From: an uncultured Oscillospiraceae bacterium
Lineage (GTDB): Bacteria > Bacillota > Clostridia > Oscillospirales > Oscillospiraceae
Assembly: GCA_947625355.1 (NCBI GenBank)
Contig: CANQOA010000005.1
Span: 18,713 to 82,712, forward strand
Length of the DNA: 64,000 nucleotides
Direction of reading: 5' to 3'
In this document: in pieces, positions 59,362 to 64,000 of the stretch
Layout: each line of letters begins with the position of its first letter
Numbering within the stretch: position 1 is the first letter of the stretch
The notes under the pieces: model-generated
Seen by the model: only the letters and a program-made list of their open reading frames with translations
Databases searched by the model: none
What the model was told of the DNA's origin: nothing
Translations under genes and position numbers: made by a program

Positions 59362-60936
59362 ATGAGAATTACTGAAAAAATCAAGAATACCGTGAGCATA
59401 TTGGCGGTATTGGCAGTATTTACGTTTCTGCCTTCAATGAGCGGATATGCGGAAGGAGAAGCGGGAGATACTTCCATTCCGGTGGAAGAAGGAACGAATG
59501 ATGTTGGCACGGATTTCTCATTAGGGCTAGCGTCCCTTGCCCTTGACCCAAAGCCAGTCACTATTGATTGTGATCAAAGCGTGTTGTTGACTGCGCTGGT
59601 ACCCAATGGAGTAGATGCTGTTTGGTCAAGCAGCGATGAGAAGGTGGCTACTGTCGGTGATAATGGAGATGGGAGCGTCACGGTGATGGGTGTCGGCGGC
59701 GGCACCGCAACGATTACCTGCTCCGTTGGTGAACAGGTTCGCACGTTTGATGTGACAGTTAACCCGCCTGAGACATTACAGATCAAGGATGTGGAATATC
59801 CCTCAACCTTGCAGATATCCCAAGGATGGAGTCTTGGAGGAGGTGTGATTACCTCGGTCGATGACCTGAAAACTATTACAAGCACGGTAAAAGCAGAAAA
59901 CGGCGAGTTGGTTGGAGCGCCGTATACCTTGGCGCTCGAAAGCGGAGTGAAGTACTTTGAGGTTATTGGGTTGAATGAATATGTGCCGTTCTCACAGATC
60001 CAAACGGAGGGAATGTATACTTGGATATTGGTTGCAGAGGACGCAAGGGGCAGATTGGTGACTTTGGATTTGCCGATTCGAGCGGTGACGGCTGAAGAGA
60101 CCGTTATCTCCGTGGGTCCAAAAGTATCTGCGCCGATGATTTCTGTGTCCGACAAATCAGGCAAGAGCGATGGGGTTGAATTATGGTTGAGTGAGAAAAA
60201 GAGTCTGGCTGCGACGGTGTTGAGAGGAAAAGAAATAGAGGGAGAGTTAATTTGGATGAGCTACGACCCGTCAATTGCGGCAGTATCGCCCACAGGGGAG
60301 ATAACGGGCGTGGGGACAGGCTCGACAACGATCGTGTGCAAAACATGGGATAATTCCATTTCTTCAGGAGGCTATAATGTGACCGTCCGCGATCGGGAGA
60401 TTACTTCTCTGGTAGATGGACGCTATGCACCAGGGAAAAGTTCGATGGAGAAATGGGTGAAAAACGGCCCCATGAGCGTGGTCGTTGATGGTGATGACGT
60501 GGCTGTTATGGATTGGCAGGCAAATCCTGTGCTTGAATGGAACGCCGCCATTACTCCTTCTATTAGATACTCGGAGTTGCGCGGTCAGGAGGTCACCATC
60601 TCGCTTGATGTACGTAGCGACGACGCAGATTTAATCGACAATGCGCTGGGTGATGACGGTGGCGGGTTCCTGATGGATATCAATATCGGATCGGAACCCG
60701 GCATACGCCAACGGTGGGTGTTTCTTGACCAAATATCCTATCCCAAGCTCAGTACAGAGTGGCAGCATTTCAGTACTACATTGACGCTGACAGATGACAC
60801 TTTCGCACTTGTGGGTGATCCGAGTTTTGTCATTGATGATAATTCCTGGGTGTATATAACCCTCACAAACCGGTCCGTTTTCCGAATGCAAATAAGAAAT
60901 CTTGAGCTGACTATTGGAGATGGAGCAGTCGGTTGA
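59362..60936 (+). CDS. Secreted Ig-like (BIG2) protein with carbohydrate-binding-like C-terminus
   Basis: ATG 59362 follows GGAGGACACATA. The 524-residue protein has a signal peptide (ending around SMSGYA-E), then BIG2-type domains: ATVGDNGDGSVTVMGVGGG and AAVSPTGEITGVGTGSTTI. The C-terminal 170 residues resemble a jelly-roll CBM (NGPMSVVVDGDDVAVMDW, ITLTNRSVF). It ends at a TGA, but the same frame continues into a membrane-anchor-like ORF (60937-61110). It is probably a surface binding protein for the glycan made by this locus. Confidence 0.82.
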   Translation: MRITEKIKNTVSILAVLAVFTFLPSMSGYAEGEAGDTSIPVEEGTNDVGTDFSLGLASLALDPKPVTIDCDQSVLLTALVPNGVDAVWSSSDEKVATVGDNGDGSVTVMGVGGGTATITCSVGEQVRTFDVTVNPPETLQIKDVEYPSTLQISQGWSLGGGVITSVDDLKTITSTVKAENGELVGAPYTLALESGVKYFEVIGLNEYVPFSQIQTEGMYTWILVAEDARGRLVTLDLPIRAVTAEETVISVGPKVSAPMISVSDKSGKSDGVELWLSEKKSLAATVLRGKEIEGELIWMSYDPSIAAVSPTGEITGVGTGSTTIVCKTWDNSISSGGYNVTVRDREITSLVDGRYAPGKSSMEKWVKNGPMSVVVDGDDVAVMDWQANPVLEWNAAITPSIRYSELRGQEVTISLDVRSDDADLIDNALGDDGGGFLMDINIGSEPGIRQRWVFLDQISYPKLSTEWQHFSTTLTLTDDTFALVGDPSFVIDDNSWVYITLTNRSVFRMQIRNLELTIGDGAVG

Positions 60937-60954
60937 ACTCACATATCGAAAACT

Positions 60955-61110
60955 ATGGAAAGTAGTGATTCCGAAGATATAGAGGACATAGATAGCATAG
61001 AGAATGATGATGTGAAAGCTGTATCCCCGAAAATTGTGGTGCCACTGTTTGTCCTTCTTTTTACCTTTTTCATTATTCTGGTCATGGTCCTCGCAAAACG
61101 GAAAAAGTAA
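60955..61110 (+). CDS. Small in-frame membrane-anchor ORF after the Ig-like protein
   Basis: A 51-residue frame: an acidic stretch (MESSDSEDIEDIDSIENDD), a 21-residue hydrophobic helix (VVPLFVLLFTFFIILVMVLA) and the cationic end KRKK. This is the layout of a C-terminal membrane anchor. It lies in the same frame as the preceding gene, separated only by one TGA and six codons, and has no ribosome site of its own. It may be expressed by UGA readthrough, or it may be a fragment left by a recent nonsense mutation. Confidence 0.6.
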   Translation: MESSDSEDIEDIDSIENDDVKAVSPKIVVPLFVLLFTFFIILVMVLAKRKK

Positions 61111-61124
61111 GTATGAGCAACGAG

Positions 61125-61160
61125 ACGGGTCATTTCACTACAACTGAAATGGCCCGTTTG
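61125..61160 (+). terminator. Terminator of the glycan operon
   Basis: A 13-bp stem (ACGGGTCATTTCA with TGAAATGGCCCGT) and 7-base loop are followed by TTGTCT, immediately after the anchor ORF. Confidence 0.8.
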
Positions 61161-61187
61161 TCTACCCAAAGTACATAATGCCATGTC

Positions 61188-61242
61188 CAGCGGCCACTGG
61201 TGCCCTATCTCAGCGGCCACTTCGAACCGATGCCAGCGGCCA
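61188..61242. repeat. Three direct copies of CAGCGGCCA spaced 23 bp
   Basis: Copies at 61188, 61211 and 61234 are separated by exactly 23 bases. Like the arrays near 38.4-38.7 kb they may be a solo transposon end or protein-binding sites. Confidence 0.6.
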
Positions 61243-61278
61243 AAAACTCCGATCTTGATAGGTCGTGAAAAGTTTTTC

Positions 61279-61307
61279 TTGACGGGCGAGCGAAAACATG
61301 ATATAGT
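61279..61307 (+). promoter_or_regulatory. Strong promoter of the XRE-ImmA genes
   Basis: TTGACG and TATAGT are separated by 17 bases, about 84 bases before the regulator start. Confidence 0.82.
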
Positions 61308-61312
61308 GTGTA

Positions 61313-61332
61313 TGCTAACAAGCTAATAAGCA
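61313..61332 (+). promoter_or_regulatory. Operator-like imperfect palindrome at the transcription start
   Basis: TGCTAACAAGCTAATAAGCA has nearly symmetric ends (TGCTAA/TAAGCA) plus a repeated GCTAA. It overlaps the expected start point and could be the site for the XRE repressor. Confidence 0.4.
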
Positions 61333-61390
61333 ACGCTGTGATGCTTCTGGCATGCAGCTATGCCCATCAATGAAAGAAATGGTGAACGAA

Positions 61391-61765
61391 ATGAACGAGA
61401 GTTATCGGAATTTTGGGGAGTTCCTGCAGAAGAAACGTGAAGAGCGGAAAATAACTCTGCGCAGGATGGCCGAGAAGATGGGGATCACACCGCCGTATCT
61501 CAGTGATATTGAGAAGGACAGACGGAATCCCCCCGAAATAGAAAAACTGTGCCAAATCAGCGCGATCCTCAACCTTTCCGATGAGGAAGAAACACTCATG
61601 TTTGATTTAGCGGGCAAGAAGCGGAATTCGGTCGCGCCAGATCTGCCTGAGTATATCATGAACAGGAACTATGTATCCGCAGCTCTGCGAACAGCCCGTG
61701 ACCTGGATGCTGACGAGGCGGATTGGATGCGTTTTGTTGAGGAACTCCGGCAGCGAAAGGGGTGA
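61391..61765 (+). CDS. XRE family repressor of a mobile element (ImmR-like)
   Basis: A 124-residue protein from MNESYRNFGEFLQ; starts at 61352, 61370 and 61379 are also in frame, but GGTGA precedes 61391. The HTH spans about residues 5-60 (RRMAEKMGITPPYLSDIEKDRRNPP). The C-terminal part has DLDADEADWMRFVEELRQ. Paired with an ImmA-like protease, it is likely the repressor of an integrative element. Confidence 0.85.
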   Translation: MNESYRNFGEFLQKKREERKITLRRMAEKMGITPPYLSDIEKDRRNPPEIEKLCQISAILNLSDEEETLMFDLAGKKRNSVAPDLPEYIMNRNYVSAALRTARDLDADEADWMRFVEELRQRKG

Positions 61766-61774
61766 TGGCGGCAG

Positions 61775-62563
61775 ATGTATCATCCCACGTTCGCTACAAA
61801 CCGTAAGGGCGTCCCCATATTGCGTAAGTCGGAGATCGACATTATAGGCGAGTGTTTTATACGGGACTTTCAGCCCAAAGTACTGAGCAAGCCGGAGCCG
61901 GTAGATATTGAGGCTTTCGTGGAGTATTACTTGGGCATGGCCACGGATTTCCAGTTTCTATCCCATAATGGGATCTACCTGGGTATGACGGTTTTCAATG
62001 ATACGGACAAGATACCAGTCTGGTGCCCGGAGACGAATCGGGCAGAATATGTTTCAGCCAGGGCGCGGACGGTCATCATAGATAATCGTCTGTTGGAGAA
62101 GAACCAGCATCACAGGTATCGTTTTACGGTAGGGCATGAGGGTTCTCATGACATTTTCCACACGGGTGTTTATGCAAGCAACCCCTATCAGACGAGCATC
62201 TTTGATAGTGAACAGATGCCGGTAATCCAGTGCCGCCTGGACAGTGGTCGAGGAAGAGGCGACCCAAGATACTGGAGCGACAAGGATCGCATGGAGTGGC
62301 AAGCGGATCGTCTCTCCTCTGCCCTGCTCATGCCAGCAACCGCAGTTCGGCTGGTGGCGGAGCGGTATGGCAACACACGCAGTCCTATACGCAACGCCAG
62401 AGTTATCAAGGACATGGTGGAGATTTTTGATGTGTCCACGGAGGCTGTTGTGTATCGGCTGAAGGATCTGGGCCTAATTCCCCAGAAGCTTAACCCACGA
62501 ACGTTATTTGATTTCCTTGATGTTATCATCGATGAAGATGACGAGGAAATGTGCATGATCTAG
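61775..62563 (+). CDS. ImmA/IrrE family metallo-endopeptidase
   Basis: 262 residues with the zinc motif VGHEGSHDIFH (HExxH) and the downstream EWQADRLSSALLMP, the classic IrrE/ImmA ligand region. Such proteases cleave the partner repressor to switch on the element. Follows the XRE gene after 9 bases. The N-terminal region (about 1-100) is longer than in the phage-type enzymes. Confidence 0.9.
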   Translation: MYHPTFATNRKGVPILRKSEIDIIGECFIRDFQPKVLSKPEPVDIEAFVEYYLGMATDFQFLSHNGIYLGMTVFNDTDKIPVWCPETNRAEYVSARARTVIIDNRLLEKNQHHRYRFTVGHEGSHDIFHTGVYASNPYQTSIFDSEQMPVIQCRLDSGRGRGDPRYWSDKDRMEWQADRLSSALLMPATAVRLVAERYGNTRSPIRNARVIKDMVEIFDVSTEAVVYRLKDLGLIPQKLNPRTLFDFLDVIIDEDDEEMCMI

Positions 62564-62689
62564 TCAAATGACCATAAAAATAAGCGGACAGCGCGCCGCT
62601 TATTATTAACCAAGTTGTGTAAGCCGATAAGCTGACACGTTATCACATTTTTCCACATGATATCTTGAGTGTAGCGGAAGGAGACCAAA

Positions 62690-62905
62690 ATGAAGAGATC
62701 CAAGAATATGATTTACACGCCACGGGAGCATATACCGATAGGTGAGTCCGTCGAGAAAGACGGTGAACCTATGCTCCGGGTCAAGAAACAGAACACCGAT
62801 GTCTATGAGGATGTGACGATAGGGACACTTCTCAATGGGATATACGGCAAGGGGGCACTGCAGGAAGTCCAAGCGAGACGTCCGCAGAAGCAGAAAACAG
62901 GATAA
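62690..62905 (+). CDS. Small hypothetical protein, mobile-element type
   Basis: A 71-residue basic protein (MKRSKNMIYTPREHIPIGES) with a central KKQNTDVYEDVTIGTLLNGIYG. A strong GGAAGGAG ribosome site lies 6 bases upstream and a perfect terminator follows at 62939. No family is recognised; similar small ORFs are common in integrative elements of gut Firmicutes. Confidence 0.7.
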   Translation: MKRSKNMIYTPREHIPIGESVEKDGEPMLRVKKQNTDVYEDVTIGTLLNGIYGKGALQEVQARRPQKQKTG

Positions 62906-62938
62906 CGCGCTCATTACGAGCTAGACCAAGCGAGTCAA

Positions 62939-63002
62939 GCCGGAACGAGCATCAACGGTACGAGATGTACCGTTGGTGATCGTTCCGGCTTTCTCTTTTT
63001 TT
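62939..63002 (+). terminator. Long terminator after the small ORF
   Basis: A 23-base near-perfect stem (GCCGGAACGAGCATCAACGG... with its complement) around GAGAT, followed by TTTCTCTTTTTTT. Confidence 0.9.
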
Positions 63003-63389
63003 CCGGGGAGGTATTTACCGGCGCAAGCCTGGCCGCTATGAAAGAGTGAAATACCACGCTTCCTATGCCATCGACAAGATGGAACACGTTGATCCCGACA
63101 TGCTCTCTCGCATGGGGATAAACAACATGATAGCAAAACCACCGTATAGAAAAGCCATGAAATTCCCGCCCTGATGGGCGGTGGCTGGGTGCTCTGGAGG
63201 TGAGCGCCCTCCGACCGTGGCCCAACAGACGGTACCTTAAAACAAAATACCAATGCCTGAGTGCGCACGACGGCGGCGGGATACATACAGCGGAACACGA
63301 GTTAGAAACTTATGTAAACCGACATGTACCCACCGAGCTTTGTCATGCGCACATTTTGACATCCAGCCGGTGGACATGGAGACCGCTGG
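63003..63389. other. Region with no clear gene; possible 42-residue remnant at 63046-63174
   Basis: One frame from GTG 63046 to TGA 63174 encodes VKYHASYAIDKMEHVDPDML followed by a basic, Pro-rich end (PPYRKAMKFPP). It reads like a protein fragment, perhaps of a mobilisation gene, but no ribosome site is visible. The rest shows only weak frames. Confidence 0.3.
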
Positions 63390-63440
63390 CATTTGAGTGT
63401 CCTTCCGCCCAGGCAACCGGGCGGAAAGGACACTCAAATG
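63390..63440 (+). promoter_or_regulatory. Translation-blocking hairpin over the ribosome site and start codon
   Basis: CATTTGAGTGTCCTTCCGCC... pairs with the segment ending GGACACTCAAATG, 21 bp with one bulged base and an 8-base loop. The AAAGGA ribosome site (63425-63430) and the ATG (63438) lie in the 3' arm. Confidence 0.8.
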
Positions 63441-64000
63441 AAAAACAACGATTCCAAGAGCCGCAAAAGCACCTATAACCCCAACCGCACCAGCTACCTA
63501 TCCGCAGATGGCAGGTTTTACTGCTATGAGGTTTGGGACCCGGACCAGCACAGAGTTGTCACTCAGCAGCTCGAAGTTGGTCGGGATCTGTCGTTAGAGC
63601 TGACGCTGTTCCTCGATTCCTCCGATCGCGACATGGACCTGAATGACCGTTACCAGGGGGAACTCCGCGACACGTTGTTTGACGAGAGGAGTAAACGACA
63701 CCAAAACGACCCTGGAATGGAGTGTGCCGACGATCCCTGGAGCGCGATCACTGACAAGGCCGGAAGCCCGGAAGATGTGCTATGCGCTGAACCCGAGCCG
63801 GAGAACCCGATGGCTGTTCAGGTGCGCCGCGTCATTGACGAGGGTTGCACCGGCGCACAGCAGGAATTTTTCTTTGAGCATTTCGGCTGCTGCACGCAGC
63901 TTGAGGAGATGCGCCAGGCAGAAGCCGCACGGACCGGGAAACTGCCGACCGCAGCGGCAATGAGCAACCGAAAAAACAAGATCATCGCCCGTGCTGCGAA
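63438..64000 (+). CDS. Partial gene of the mobile element, possibly a sigma-factor-like regulator
   Basis: A frame from ATG 63438 (AAAGGA 7 bases upstream) stays open to the window end, 187 residues. It begins MKNNDSKSRKSTYNPNRTSY and contains an acidic, Trp/Asp-rich middle (DPGMECADDPWSAITDKAG). The last part reads RRVIDEGCTGAQQEFFFEHFG followed by LEEMRQAEAARTGKLPTAAAMSNRKNK (partly quoted), which looks like a helix-turn-helix region. Similar proteins sit in integrative elements of gut Clostridia; the exact function is unassigned. Translation appears controlled by the hairpin over its start. Confidence 0.65.
   Translation, partial: MKNNDSKSRKSTYNPNRTSYLSADGRFYCYEVWDPDQHRVVTQQLEVGRDLSLELTLFLDSSDRDMDLNDRYQGELRDTLFDERSKRHQNDPGMECADDPWSAITDKAGSPEDVLCAEPEPENPMAVQVRRVIDEGCTGAQQEFFFEHFGCCTQLEEMRQAEAARTGKLPTAAAMSNRKNKIIARAA

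Noticed and set aside
60939..61220. Minus-strand frame of 93 codons across the anchor ORF
   Set aside because: Opposite to the in-frame anchor and a terminator; no start signal or motif.
63200..63478. Plus-strand frame of 92 codons before the last gene
   Set aside because: It runs through the large hairpin in another frame, lacks a ribosome site, and overlaps the better supported gene at 63438.

Overview
The window looks like chromosome from a GC-rich gut Firmicute, probably Oscillospiraceae/Ruminococcaceae-like (for example a Flavonifractor or Oscillibacter relative). The basis is consensus sigma-A promoters, strong AGGAGG ribosome sites, single-membrane lipoproteins, and Clostridia-typical families (NupNOPQ-like transporter, CstA, TrkAH, AzlCD). 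This placement is inference; no 16S gene is present.

Region 1 (1-38,230) is core chromosome. It holds the end of an ABC permease and its histidine kinase; a guanosine/nucleoside ABC transporter facing uridine and thymidine kinases; an SDR-cytidylyltransferase fusion; CstA; the TrkAH potassium system; a parvulin lipoprotein; an amino-acid ABC transporter with an AbgB-like amidohydrolase and an M28 peptidase; a SUV3-like helicase operon ending in AzlCD; two related membrane-anchored XRE regulators; a polA-rimI-tsaD-tsaE-tsaB-upp operon; a GH25 lipoprotein; prfB without the usual frameshift site; and tRNA-Leu(CAA).

Region 2 (about 38,231-61,110) has visibly lower GC and behaves as an accessory island directly downstream of the tRNA. 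It opens with two helically phased repeat arrays and a small tyrosine recombinase. Next comes a 287-bp segment bounded by inverted 17-bp repeats that carries an outward promoter (TTGCCA-17-TAGAAT with a TGn extension). As given, the promoter points away from the downstream operon, so this copy is probably OFF. Roughly 20 kb of same-strand genes follow. They encode a secreted beta-solenoid-like protein, YfhO and GtrA membrane proteins, a GDP-heptose set (GmhA, a fused HddC-GmhB, HddA), a GDP-sugar 4,6-dehydratase, several SDR epimerase/reductases, a split transketolase that could supply sedoheptulose 7-phosphate, a NUDIX protein, a GT2, a UDP-galactopyranose-mutase-like flavoprotein, a cupin and an Ig-like exoprotein. 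My best reading is a phase-variable system that decorates the surface with a modified heptose. The Ig-like protein is separated from an in-frame membrane anchor by one UGA codon.

Region 3 (61,111-64,000) looks like the start of an integrative element: an XRE repressor and ImmA/IrrE metalloprotease pair behind a strong promoter, a small conserved-looking ORF, and a partial gene whose ribosome site and start codon lie inside a near-perfect 21-bp hairpin.
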